Assembly (NCBI GenBank): GCA_009693435.1
Contig: SHXF01000102.1
Location: 1-15,513, forward strand
Length of the DNA: 15,513 nucleotides
Source: Betaproteobacteria bacterium
GTDB taxonomy: Bacteria > Pseudomonadota > Gammaproteobacteria > Burkholderiales > SG8-39
Direction: 5' to 3'
Below the pieces are notes generated by a model. That model ran no database searches. It saw only the letters and a program-made list of their open reading frames with translations, and was not told the DNA's origin. Positions within the stretch are counted from its first letter, which is position 1. The number at the start of each line of letters is the position of its first letter. Position numbers and translations under genes: made by a program. This document shows, piece by piece, positions 8,266 through 15,508 of this stretch.

Positions 8266-8850
8266 TTATCGGAGCGTACGACCCGACCGCGCATTCAATT
8301 CACCGTCCTGCTTAAGAGCATCAACAGCCCCTTCCGCGGTCTTTACGATTACGCCTCTTGGGCAGAAAAAGTCGTCGGCGAGCGTTGCGTGGTGACGATT
8401 CGACTGCGACCCGATGATTGCACCCCATTCAGAATTGCGGGCTTTTGACCAGCTGTTGTCAGGTCGTCCAAACGCGTACAGCTTGCGCTCGCGACTGGAA
8501 CAGCGGATACCTTCGTAGCTCACGTTCAGCACACCGCTCGGGCTCCGGGCAATCAGGGAATAACGCACCACACCGTCCTTGCCAACATTGATGGATGCGG
8601 TATCCACAAAGAACTCGAAACTGGTCGAAGCACCTGCGTAGAATCGCGCAAGATTTTCGGACTTTGGATAGGGTGGCAAATCTGCCTGTTGTTCCTCCCA
8701 GCGCTTTTCCTCAAAGTCTCCCTGGAATGGTGCGGGCCTGCCTGTAGGCTGTGCGAATGCGGAAGACACCGCCAGTGTTAGCAGCGCCACGCAAGCGCGC
8801 AAATCAGGCGAGATCTTGAGCCAACAGGCTACGCGTCGTTTGCGTGGCAT
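8266..8850 (-). CDS. CNP1-like family exported protein
   Basis: This is a 194-residue protein of the CNP1-like family (named after a cryptic neisserial protein), common in Betaproteobacteria and of unknown function. A hydrophobic stretch CVALLTLAVSSAFA ends in an AFA-Q signal peptidase I site, so the mature part is probably periplasmic. It is rich in aromatic and charged residues and carries two cysteines (IRCSSRERK and FFCPRG) that could form a disulfide. Two starts are possible. The ATG at 8850 gives a signal peptide with a long basic front and overlaps DUF3501 by 47 bases. A TTG at 8802 sits one base after the DUF3501 stop and gives a compact standard signal peptide. Either way it is translationally coupled to the DUF3501 gene. 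Confidence 0.8.
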   Translation of the reverse strand: MPRKRRVACWLKISPDLRACVALLTLAVSSAFAQPTGRPAPFQGDFEEKRWEEQQADLPPYPKSENLARFYAGASTSFEFFVDTASINVGKDGVVRYSLIARSPSGVLNVSYEGIRCSSRERKLYAFGRPDNSWSKARNSEWGAIIGSQSNRHHATLADDFFCPRGVIVKTAEGAVDALKQDGELNARSGRTLR

Positions 8851-9385
8851 ACACGCTCACCTGATATGCCGGATGATCAACCCCGATGTTCAATTGAACC
8901 GGTTCCCTCATTTTCCGTGCCATATCGTCGGTGAGTTCGAAACGAAGAAAATGGACAGATGCGGTCTTCTCGGTGTTCTCCCGATCAAGATCCTCATCGG
9001 CAACGGCCCACACTTGTTCGCACCCCTCGACACGCATCCACACTTTCTCGGCAACGCCAATGAGCATTGCCAGCCACTTCTTTCGTTCCTGTGGATCTGG
9101 ATATTCAATCATCAGTGTGGCCTTGAAATTGCGGCCGTCTGGAATCAAGGGGTTGTAGGCATCCAGTTCATTGTTTATGCCTTGGTCCTCGAAAATCCGC
9201 TCAGCGCGAAGCATTTCCTGAATCTGATACCGCATGGTCAATTCATCTTCGAAGATCAGCGTGATGTGCTCGCCGAGGTGCACCGTTCGGTTCCTTTTGT
9301 GCGCGATGACCCTGGAGCGAAAAATCGGGCGCTCCCGAGCATAGGTTTCTAGGCTCATTAGACTAGCGCGCTCGATCTTCGGCAT
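8804..9385 (-). CDS. DUF3501 family protein
   Basis: This 193-residue soluble protein starts MPKIERASLMSLETYARERP, which I recognise as the DUF3501 family of unknown function. No signal peptide, membrane segment or cysteine-rich metal site is apparent; the acidic and aromatic pattern (LIFEDELTMRYQIQEMLRAE) is characteristic. The frame continues upstream to 9514, but that part would overlap the Fe-S oxidoreductase by more than 100 bases and does not look like the family, so I start at the ATG at 9385, which leaves 20 bases between the genes. The family is typically found beside a rubrerythrin and a CCG-domain Fe-S protein, as here. A partner or assembly role is inference. Confidence 0.85.
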   Translation of the reverse strand: MPKIERASLMSLETYARERPIFRSRVIAHKRNRTVHLGEHITLIFEDELTMRYQIQEMLRAERIFEDQGINNELDAYNPLIPDGRNFKATLMIEYPDPQERKKWLAMLIGVAEKVWMRVEGCEQVWAVADEDLDRENTEKTASVHFLRFELTDDMARKMREPVQLNIGVDHPAYQVSVYATQTTRSLLAQDLA

Positions 9386-9405
9386 TGGATCGGACCTGTC
9401 GGGCT

Positions 9406-10743
9406 TCAGAGTCCGTACGCGATGCGGAGCAGCGACAACGGGTGTTGCCTTTCCGCTCGCAATGGTCCCGTTTCGCTCATTCCTTGGGCGATGTGGCGGG
9501 CAGCAATCGCGCAATCAGAACTGATGTAATCAGGGTCGCTCTCTGCCATCTGCCGAAATACGGGGCGACCGATCTTCATGGATTTTTCATAGAACTCGGA
9601 CTTTACACCCCATGTGCCATCATGGCCTGAGCAACGCTCAACGGTATGGACCGATGTGTCGGGCACCAGTTGTAGCGCTTCGCGGGTTTTCTGACCGATG
9701 TTCTGGACACGCGAATGACAGGGAATATGGTAAGCAACTCTTCCGAGCCCCTTCTTGAACTTGGTCTTGAGAAGTCCGTCTTTGTTGCGCAACACAAAAT
9801 ATTCGAAAGGATCGCACATGGCCTTGCTGACTGCGGCAACATCAGAATCGCCGGGGAACAGCAGCGCCAATTCCTTCTTGAACATGAGCGTGCACGATGG
9901 GACGGCTGTCAAAATAGCAAAGCCCTCACGCGCAAGCTTGGCCAGAGGTGGGATATTAACGTGCTTCAAGCGTGCAACGCTTTCAAGGTCACCGAGTTCC
10001 AGCTTCGGCATGCCGCAGCAAACTTCGTTCTCTACTAGCACGTATGGAATTTCGTTGTGTTCAAGCAACGCGAGCAAATCGTGACCTATGCCCGGCTCGT
10101 TGTAGTTGATGTAACAGGTGGCATATATGGCGACCTTTCCGAGCGTGCGCTCACCGCTCCTTATCGCATGCTCGCTCGCGACTTTCGCCTGCGAACGGAA
10201 CTTATGCGGAGAGTAGGGAGGCAGCACACGGTCGTGATGCACACCTATGGCCATATCCATCACTTTCCGGACCGCGCCATTGCCGTTCGCAGCATTGACC
10301 ACCTGTGCCACAACCGGAATCGCGGCCAGCCTGCCAATTGCGTCCGTGGAGGACAGCAGCCTGTCGCGGAACTTTACGTCGCCTCTTTTGAATTTTTGCG
10401 CTTTCGCACGCAGCATCAGGTGCGGAAAGTCTACATTCCAGCGGTGAGGCGGAACGTACGGACATTTCGTCATGTAACACATATCGCACAGATAGCACTG
10501 ATCGATCACGTCAGCGAAACTGGATTTCTCGACCGCATCGACTTCGCCGCTTGCGCTTGCATCGATGAGATCGAACAATGTCGGGAACGCTGTGCAAAGG
10601 TTGACGCAGCGACGGCATCCATGACAAATATCGAACACCCGCTCAAGTTCTGCGTTCAGTTTGCCGGGATCGTAGAAATCCGCAGATGTCCAGTCGATCG
10701 GATGTCGTGTCGGTGCTTCGAGGCTGCCTTCGCGTTCGCTCAT
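9406..10743 (-). CDS. Twin [4Fe-4S] CCG-domain oxidoreductase (GlpC/heterodisulfide reductase-like)
   Basis: This 445-residue soluble protein resembles GlpC and HdrD-type electron carriers. Two ferredoxin-like clusters are visible: C40, C43, C46, C50 (CHGCRRCVNLC) and C83, C86, C89, C94 (CYLCDMCYMTKC). Two CCG-type domains follow. The first has C210, the pair C242-C243 (EVCCGMPKLELG) and C284. The second has C342, a single C371 (ERCSGHDGTWG) and C411. Both domains lack the final CxxC of the textbook motif (CTLM and CAIA instead). No membrane segment and no FAD-dehydrogenase partner gene are present. It lies between the rubrerythrin and DUF3501 genes on one strand. Passing electrons to or from rubrerythrin is a reasonable inference, not shown by sequence. 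glpC is the nearest named relative, but glpA and glpB are absent, so I give no symbol. Confidence 0.85.
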   Translation of the reverse strand: MSEREGSLEAPTRHPIDWTSADFYDPGKLNAELERVFDICHGCRRCVNLCTAFPTLFDLIDASASGEVDAVEKSSFADVIDQCYLCDMCYMTKCPYVPPHRWNVDFPHLMLRAKAQKFKRGDVKFRDRLLSSTDAIGRLAAIPVVAQVVNAANGNGAVRKVMDMAIGVHHDRVLPPYSPHKFRSQAKVASEHAIRSGERTLGKVAIYATCYINYNEPGIGHDLLALLEHNEIPYVLVENEVCCGMPKLELGDLESVARLKHVNIPPLAKLAREGFAILTAVPSCTLMFKKELALLFPGDSDVAAVSKAMCDPFEYFVLRNKDGLLKTKFKKGLGRVAYHIPCHSRVQNIGQKTREALQLVPDTSVHTVERCSGHDGTWGVKSEFYEKSMKIGRPVFRQMAESDPDYISSDCAIAARHIAQGMSETGPLRAERQHPLSLLRIAYGL

Positions 10744-10818
10744 GCTAATTCCAGAAAAACCCCGCCTGCCCTTTGGGCAATTTACTTTGACGGAAAGCGA
10801 AGACCCAACGTGACAAAT

Positions 10819-10850
10819 CCCGGTATCCGGTGAAACTCCCCGGATCCCGG
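10819..10850 (-). repeat. Inverted repeat (possible mRNA hairpin) between rubrerythrin and Fe-S oxidoreductase genes
   Basis: CCCGGTATCCGG at 10819-10830 can pair with CCGGATCCCGG at 10840-10850 with one mismatch, giving an arm of about 11 pairs and a short loop. It lies in the 126-base gap between the two genes. No run of U follows on the minus-strand transcript, so it looks like an mRNA stabiliser, processing site or leaky attenuator rather than a full terminator. Confidence 0.45.
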
Positions 10851-10869
10851 AAGGTTGCGTAGCGACTAC

Positions 10870-11289
10870 TTAGTCCGCGAGAGCATCCAGTGCCTTTTGA
10901 AAGCGATTTGCGTGGGAACGCTCCGCTTTGGCGAGCGTCTCGAACCAGTCTGCAATTTCAGTGAAGCCTTCAGTGCGCGCCGTCTTGGCCATTCCCGGAT
11001 ACATGTCGGTATACTCGTGCGTCTCACCGGCTATGGCTGCCTTGAGATTATTGCGCGAACTGCCAATAGGCAGATCCGTCGCAGGATCCCCGCACGCTTC
11101 CATATATTCCAAGTGGCCATGGGCGTGCCCCGTCTCGCCTTCGGCAGTTGAGCGGAATACTGCCGCAACGTCGTTCTGGCCTTCTACGTCAGCTTTTGCT
11201 GCAAAATACAAATACCGCCGGTTCGCTTGGGATTCTCCGGCAAACGCGTCCTTCAAATGACCATGAGTCTTGGAACCTTTAAGTTGCAT
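10870..11289 (-). CDS. Rubrerythrin-type diiron protein without rubredoxin domain
   Basis: Rubrerythrins reduce hydrogen peroxide at a diiron centre in a four-helix bundle. This 139-residue protein has the expected ligand pattern: E19 ([14 protein letters not shown]), E52 and H55 (AEGETGHA), E89 and E92 (AGETHEY), E123 and H126 (KAERSHA). It ends at the bundle and has no C-terminal rubredoxin domain (no CxxC pairs), so it needs an outside electron donor. A strong AGGAGG Shine-Dalgarno lies about six bases before the ATG at 11289. A promoter and a palindrome lie upstream. It is followed by the Fe-S oxidoreductase and DUF3501 genes. Other ferritin-like roles, such as iron storage, are possible but the ligand order favours rubrerythrin. 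Confidence 0.9.
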   Translation of the reverse strand: MQLKGSKTHGHLKDAFAGESQANRRYLYFAAKADVEGQNDVAAVFRSTAEGETGHAHGHLEYMEACGDPATDLPIGSSRNNLKAAIAGETHEYTDMYPGMAKTARTEGFTEIADWFETLAKAERSHANRFQKALDALAD

Positions 11290-11328
11290 GGCAACCTCCT
11301 GCTGATGAATTCACTGGAAAAATCTGAA

Positions 11329-11347
11329 TTAGACTTGTTCTAAAGTC
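11329..11347. promoter_or_regulatory. Candidate operator: overlapping palindromes before the rubrerythrin gene
   Basis: TTAGA at 11329-11333 and TCTAA at 11339-11343 form a perfect inverted repeat with a 5-base centre. GACTT at 11332-11336 and AAGTC at 11343-11347 form a second, overlapping one. The site starts about 8 bases downstream of the candidate -10, over the expected transcription start, a typical repressor position. The length and AT-rich arms resemble sites of Fur/PerR-type or Rrf2-type regulators, but I cannot assign one. Confidence 0.4.
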
Positions 11348-11354
11348 CAGAAGG

Positions 11355-11383
11355 AAAATAGCAGCATTCATCGTACGGGTCAA
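11355..11383 (-). promoter_or_regulatory. Candidate sigma-70 promoter of the rubrerythrin gene
   Basis: On the minus strand TTGACC (plus-strand 11378-11383) and TATTTT (11355-11360) are separated by 17 bases, about 65 bases before the rubrerythrin ATG. The -35 is good and the -10 is four of six. It lies in the 107-base gap after rppH, so the rubrerythrin group can be expressed separately from rppH. Confidence 0.5.
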
Positions 11384-11396
11384 TCACGTAACGGAA

Positions 11397-11930
11397 CTAG
11401 TCCGGTTTTTCCGACGCAGGTTCGTTCGGTGGCGACGCCACATCGCGGCGACGCGGTGCCCGGACAAGAAAGCGAGCGAGTTCGTTCAGGGCTTGCTGAT
11501 AAACATCCCGTTTGAATTCGATGACCGATTCGAGCGGGACCCAATAGCCGCTCCACCGCCAAGCGTCGAACTCGGGCTTTGCATTGGCCCGAAGATGGAC
11601 GTCGCAGTCCCGCGCGACAAAGCGCAACAGGAACCAGATCTGCTTCTGGCCCTTGTAATTACCCCGCCATTCCCGCCGAATCCAGCGCGATGGCACGTCG
11701 TAACGCAACCAGTTGCGGGTGCGCCCCAGGATCCTGACATGATCGGGCAACAGCCCGACTTCTTCTTCCAGCTCGCGGTACATCGCTTGCACCGGCGTTT
11801 CACCGTGCTTTATGCCGCCCTGCGGAAATTGCCAAGAATGTTCCCGTATGCGCTTGCCCCAGAATACCTCGTTGCGCCAGTTGCAGAGGATGATGCCGAC
11901 GTTCGGGCGATAGCCGTCTCGATCGAGCAT
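11397..11930 (-). CDS. rppH: RNA pyrophosphohydrolase RppH
   Basis: RppH removes pyrophosphate from the 5' end of mRNA, opening it to RNase E decay. The 177-residue protein has a complete Nudix box spanning residues 38-60 (G38, E44, R52-E53, E56-E57, G59), with E53, E56 and E57 as metal ligands. It opens with the family signature [17 protein letters not shown] and has WQFPQGGI just before the box. The C-terminal tail (about 155-177) is charged and low in complexity. It is divergent from proS with 163 bases between the start codons, an arrangement usual in Betaproteobacteria. Older name nudH. Confidence 0.95.
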   Translation of the reverse strand: MLDRDGYRPNVGIILCNWRNEVFWGKRIREHSWQFPQGGIKHGETPVQAMYRELEEEVGLLPDHVRILGRTRNWLRYDVPSRWIRREWRGNYKGQKQIWFLLRFVARDCDVHLRANAKPEFDAWRWSGYWVPLESVIEFKRDVYQQALNELARFLVRAPRRRDVASPPNEPASEKPD

Positions 11931-12062
11931 GCTTTATTCCGGCAAAGTTTCATTCCTGGTCATTCTTTCACAGTTTGATGGCAATTCAAAGCGAAGTTAC
12001 CGGGGCGCAGCACTGTAGTTGCACATTGGCCCGAGGCAATGCAACGAACGGGCCGGCTAAAG

Positions 12063-12068
12063 TAAAAT
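12063..12068 (+). promoter_or_regulatory. Candidate -10 element for proS
   Basis: TAAAAT matches the -10 consensus at five of six positions and lies 25 bases before the GTG start of proS. The upstream ATG at 12067 falls inside this hexamer, which argues against that ATG as the translation start. The expected -35 position is poor, so the call is tentative. Confidence 0.35.
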
Positions 12069-12093
12069 GGCGGGCTTTGGCGGAAGGATCCCC

Positions 12094-13821
12094 GTGCGCA
12101 CAAGCGGTTTTTTCATATCCACGCTCAAAGAAGCACCGGCTGACGCCGAGCTTCCCAGCCACAAACTGATGCTGCGTGCCGGATTGATAAAGAGGCTCGC
12201 CGGAGGGATCTATACCTGGATGCCGGTCGGACTGCGTACCTTGCGCAAAGTGGAAGCGATCGTCCGGGAGGAGATGAATAAAGCAGGTGCTCTGGAAATC
12301 TCCATGCCGGTGGTACAACCGGCCGAGCTTTGGCAGGAGTCTGGCCGTTGGAAGGCCTACGGGCCTGAACTACTTCGCTTCAAGGACCGCCACGATCGCG
12401 ATTTTGTGATCCAGCCGACCTCGGAAGAGGTGGTGACCGATATTGCACGAAGCGAGTTGCGAAGCTATCGTCGCCTGCCTGCCCACTTTTACCAGATTCA
12501 GACCAAGTTCAGAGACGAGCGCCGACCGCGCTTCGGCATCATGAGGGGTCGCGAATTCGTAATGAAGGATGGCTATTCGTTTCATGCGGATTACGAGGAT
12601 CTGGTCCGCGAATACCGCAAGATGCACGAAACGTACACCAGAATTTTTATCCGTTTGGGGCTGCAGTTTCGCTCTGTGACCGCAGATCCCGGCGCCATAG
12701 GCGGCACGGGCTCTCACGAATTTCACGTGCTTGCCGATTCTGGGGAGGACGCAATCGCCTATTGCGCGGCATCCGCCTATGCCGCCAACGTGGAACTGGC
12801 CGAGGCCGTTGCGCCGGACCAGCCACGAAGCGAGCCCGTGGAATCGATGCAAAAGATAGCTACCCCCGGCAAAAAAACCTGTGAGGAAGTTGCAGGATTT
12901 ATTGGTCTGCCCATTTCGCGCTCCGTCAAGGCGATAGCCCTGATTGTTGAGAATGATAAGCTGGAACTGAAAGCATTTTATCTGCTGCTGCTGCGCGGCG
13001 ATCACAATCTCAACGAAGTCAAAGCCGGCAAGCTCCCGGGATTGGCTGCCTTTCGCTTCGCCTCTGAATCCGAAATCCGGGAATATGTCGGCTGTGAAGC
13101 GGGTTACATCGGTCCTGTCGGCTGCGGCAAGAATGTTCGGATTGTTGCAGATCGCACGGTCGCCGCGATGAGTGATTTCGTCTGTGGTGCAAACGTGTCC
13201 GGCTACCACCTCACGGGAGTAAACTGGACGCGTGACCTTCCGGAACCGGAGATCATCGCGGACATCCGGAATGTCGTCGAGGGTGACCCTTCCCCCGATG
13301 GAAAAGGTCCGCTGCAGCTCTGCCGGGGGATCGAAGTAGGACACATTTTCCAGTTGCGCACGAAATATTCGGAAGCCCTCGAGTGCACGTTCCTCGACGA
13401 ATCGGGTAAACGGCAATTCATGGAAATGGGTTGCTACGGTATCGGAATTACGCGCATCGTCGCGGCTGCAATCGAGCAGAACCATGACCAACGCGGGATA
13501 ATATTTCCAACGGCTATTGCACCTTTCCAGGTCGCACTGGTGCCTATTGGATACGCAAAGAGCGCACAGGTTCGTGAAGCGGCGGACTCAATGTATCGCG
13601 AATTATCGGACGCAGGAATGGAAGTACTGCTGGATGACCGTGACGAGCGCGCCGGAGTGATGTTCGCGGATATGGAATTGATAGGTATCCCTCATCGGAT
13701 TGTTCTGGGAGAACGCGGGTTAAAGGATGGAGTAGTCGAATACCAGGGTCGAACTGACGCGACAGCTCTGCGGGTACCGCGCGCCGAAGTAGCGGCTTTG
13801 GCGCGGTCGCGCTTGGGATGA
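12094..13821 (+). CDS. proS: Prolyl-tRNA synthetase (bacterial type, with editing insertion)
   Basis: ProS charges tRNA-Pro with proline. The 575-residue product has a class II catalytic core (motif 2 [10 protein letters not shown] at about 139-148; [11 protein letters not shown]), an inserted editing domain that clears mischarged alanine (about 225-400; [16 protein letters not shown]), motif 3 [18 protein letters not shown], and an anticodon-binding domain ([20 protein letters not shown]). I choose the GTG at 12094 because [18 protein letters not shown] then matches the Escherichia coli start and GGAAGGA lies at the right distance. An in-frame ATG at 12067 would add nine residues. The stop overlaps the next start (ATGA). 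The substrate tRNA-Pro is encoded elsewhere in the window. Confidence 0.97.
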   Translation: MRTSGFFISTLKEAPADAELPSHKLMLRAGLIKRLAGGIYTWMPVGLRTLRKVEAIVREEMNKAGALEISMPVVQPAELWQESGRWKAYGPELLRFKDRHDRDFVIQPTSEEVVTDIARSELRSYRRLPAHFYQIQTKFRDERRPRFGIMRGREFVMKDGYSFHADYEDLVREYRKMHETYTRIFIRLGLQFRSVTADPGAIGGTGSHEFHVLADSGEDAIAYCAASAYAANVELAEAVAPDQPRSEPVESMQKIATPGKKTCEEVAGFIGLPISRSVKAIALIVENDKLELKAFYLLLLRGDHNLNEVKAGKLPGLAAFRFASESEIREYVGCEAGYIGPVGCGKNVRIVADRTVAAMSDFVCGANVSGYHLTGVNWTRDLPEPEIIADIRNVVEGDPSPDGKGPLQLCRGIEVGHIFQLRTKYSEALECTFLDESGKRQFMEMGCYGIGITRIVAAAIEQNHDQRGIIFPTAIAPFQVALVPIGYAKSAQVREAADSMYRELSDAGMEVLLDDRDERAGVMFADMELIGIPHRIVLGERGLKDGVVEYQGRTDATALRVPRAEVAALARSRLG

Positions 13822-14573
13822 GTTTCACGCGACTTGCCGTTTTCGCGGCGCTTCTCCTCCCATCGGCTCACGCGATGGCTGGTGCCCAGATTTATGAGCC
13901 CATGGCCGCCAGCGTGCGCTCGGGGTTGCAGGCCGCGATAGCCGACAAGCCAGCTCCGCGGCACGGCTTTTCAAGCTCGATACAGGCTGTTAATTGGTTG
14001 ACCGAGATGTCGCACCGCCTTGAGATCCGCATTCCGCACTTCAAGACGCGGCTGGACTTCCTGCGCACTGTCCACTACGAAGCGACCCGCGCAGGGCTTG
14101 ACCCGCAACTGGTGTTGGCAATTATTCAGATCGAAAGCAACTTCCGCAAGTACGCCGTATCTTCTGCGGGCGCCCGGGGATATATGCAGGTCATGCCGTT
14201 CTGGACCGGTCTGATTGGGCGCAAGGAGGACCGCATATTCAGCCTGCGCACCAACCTGCGATACGGGTGCACCATTCTCAAGCACTACATCGATATTGAG
14301 AAAGGCAACGTAAATCGTGCGCTGGGGCGCTATAACGGCAGTCTCGGCAAATCCGAATACCCGAATCTGGTATTTTCGGCCTTGCAGCGCCGATGGCAAT
14401 TCGAACCCAGATCGGCAGCGACAGTGCCTTTGCAGTTTCATCCCAGGGCATCACTGGGATCCCCACTTGGAGAGGCAAGTCCAGCCTGGCTCAAAACTGG
14501 CTTCGACCGACCCGCTCTTGCGCAGAGTACTTCAGTCGGGAAACTGCAAGGAGACCGTCCGCTGGATGGCTAG
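13818..14573 (+). CDS. Exported lytic transglycosylase (SLT domain)
   Basis: Lytic transglycosylases cut the MurNAc-GlcNAc bond of peptidoglycan, releasing anhydro-muropeptides, the substrate class of the AmpD encoded at the other end of the window. The 251-residue protein starts with a signal peptide (about 1-22, [16 protein letters not shown]). The SLT fold at about 85-200 has catalytic E106 in [14 protein letters not shown], then GYMQVMPFW and ALGRYNGS. A proline-rich tail of about 50 residues follows. Its ATG overlaps the proS stop (ATGA), so it is translated by coupling. The 3' end overlaps pyrF on the other strand by 42 bases. I see no lipobox, so it is probably periplasmic and soluble. 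Confidence 0.9.
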   Translation: MSFTRLAVFAALLLPSAHAMAGAQIYEPMAASVRSGLQAAIADKPAPRHGFSSSIQAVNWLTEMSHRLEIRIPHFKTRLDFLRTVHYEATRAGLDPQLVLAIIQIESNFRKYAVSSAGARGYMQVMPFWTGLIGRKEDRIFSLRTNLRYGCTILKHYIDIEKGNVNRALGRYNGSLGKSEYPNLVFSALQRRWQFEPRSAATVPLQFHPRASLGSPLGEASPAWLKTGFDRPALAQSTSVGKLQGDRPLDG

Positions 14574-15326
14574 GGCAGCAGTGCGCGGGTCGGCGGCATT
14601 GCGAATCGGCCGGCCCACCACGATGTAGTCTGCGCCGTTCTGAAACGCCTGCGCTACATCAACCGTTCTCTTCTGATCATCCACAGGGCGATTTTCCACC
14701 GGCCGGATGCCCGGTGTCACCACAAGCATTCCGTTCCCGATCTCCTGTTTGATGACCCTGGCCTCTAGCCCCGACGCAATGACGCCATCGCAGCCCGCCT
14801 GCATCGCCCTTCTGGCACGCGACAGGACCAGCTTTTCTACATCGCACTGAAATCCCAGATCATCAAGGTCATCGCGGTCAATGCTGGTCAGAACGGTGAC
14901 CGCGAGAATCTTTACCTCGCCCTTTTCGCTGCTGGCGGCCTCCAGCATTGATTGGTTTCCGTGAACCGTCGCAAAGGTGATACCCCGGTTGCGCAGACCA
15001 CGCACAGCCGCCCGCACGGTTTCCGGAACATCGAAAAACTTGAGATCGACAAAGACTTTTTTCCCCTCGCCTGTAAGCCATGACACGAGCTCGAAATAAC
15101 CGTCGGCCACGAACAACTCCAGACCGACTTTGTAGAACGTAACGCTATCGCCGAGCTTGATTACAAAATTACGCGCATCGCCGGCGCTGGGCAAATCAAG
15201 CGCAACAATAAGCCGATCCTGCGGTTGAATTTTGTCTCGCACAATAGCGTTGATGGCTGTCGATGAACGGCGCGCCCGGAATGGGAATGGGAATGTGGAT
15301 TGGATTTTAGCTGAATTCGCACGCAT
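14532..15326 (-). CDS. pyrF: Orotidine 5'-phosphate decarboxylase
   Basis: PyrF decarboxylates OMP to UMP, the last step of pyrimidine synthesis. Motifs include RLIVALD (D44 in the longest frame), FYKVGLELF (K66), the catalytic VDLKFFDVP (D94, K96, D99), TPGIRP and IVVGRPIRNAADP, all intact. The ATG at 15326 is preceded by a strong GGAGGT at plus-strand 15334-15339, so I keep it, giving 264 residues. This is about 28 more than usual: an internal GTG at 15242 would give 236, the normal length, but has no Shine-Dalgarno. The extra N-terminus is basic and includes FPFPFR, encoded by a three-copy hexamer repeat. The 3' end overlaps the lytic transglycosylase gene. Confidence 0.95.
   Translation of the reverse strand: MRANSAKIQSTFPFPFRARRSSTAINAIVRDKIQPQDRLIVALDLPSAGDARNFVIKLGDSVTFYKVGLELFVADGYFELVSWLTGEGKKVFVDLKFFDVPETVRAAVRGLRNRGITFATVHGNQSMLEAASSEKGEVKILAVTVLTSIDRDDLDDLGFQCDVEKLVLSRARRAMQAGCDGVIASGLEARVIKQEIGNGMLVVTPGIRPVENRPVDDQKRTVDVAQAFQNGADYIVVGRPIRNAADPRTAALAIQRTVSLQFPD
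15278..15295. repeat. Perfect tandem hexamer repeat (GGAATG)x3 in the pyrF 5' region
   Basis: Three exact copies of GGAATG lie head to tail. If pyrF starts at 15326 they encode Phe-Pro repeats; if it starts at 15242 they lie in the leader. Copy-number changes would keep the reading frame. Confidence 0.7.
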
Positions 15327-15352
15327 CTACTCTACCTCCGCCGCCATTTTGG

Positions 15353-15508
15353 CTACCCCGGGCAAGCAGTCTTTTCCAAATCAGGTTTGAGCCTGGAGCG
15401 GTCTGAGAACAGGGGCGCGAAGTGAATCGATCTGTTGAAGAAGGTCGCAGTATAGCGGGGGTATTGGTCAAGCCAGTTTTGATCGGCAATGGAGTTGTTG
15501 CGGCGGCG
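15353..15508 (-). other. Open, protein-like stretch upstream of pyrF without a start codon
   Basis: On the minus strand one frame is open for about 51 codons between a TGA at 15509-15511 and a TAG at 15353-15355. Its translation (including NWLDQYPRYTATFFNRSIHF) has a balanced composition and G/C-rich third positions, unlike the other frames. It contains no ATG or GTG, and its only TTG is near the end, so it cannot be a complete gene. It could be the displaced end of a gene whose body lies beyond the window, or chance. I do not recognise the family. Confidence 0.25.

Noticed and set aside
9386..9514. N-terminal extension of the DUF3501 frame
   Set aside because: It would overlap the end of the Fe-S oxidoreductase by more than 100 bases, and the residues do not resemble the family; the ATG at 9385 fits.
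9406..10743. Naming the Fe-S oxidoreductase glpC
   Set aside because: No glpA or glpB lies nearby, the CCG motifs differ, and the neighbours are rubrerythrin and DUF3501, so a glycerol-3-phosphate role is not supported.
10057..10833. Plus-strand open frame (258 codons) across the Fe-S oxidoreductase gene
   Set aside because: It is antisense to a gene with two intact cluster motifs; composition (many His, Arg, Cys) is typical of a shadow frame.
12370..13491. Long minus-strand open frame (373 codons) inside proS
   Set aside because: It is fully antisense to a clear prolyl-tRNA synthetase, has no recognisable domain, and its length follows from the codon bias of the real gene.
15448..15476. 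TTGACC and TATACT upstream of pyrF on the minus strand as a promoter
   Set aside because: The two hexamers are only 11 bases apart, too close for a sigma-70 promoter, and no other -35 fits the -10.
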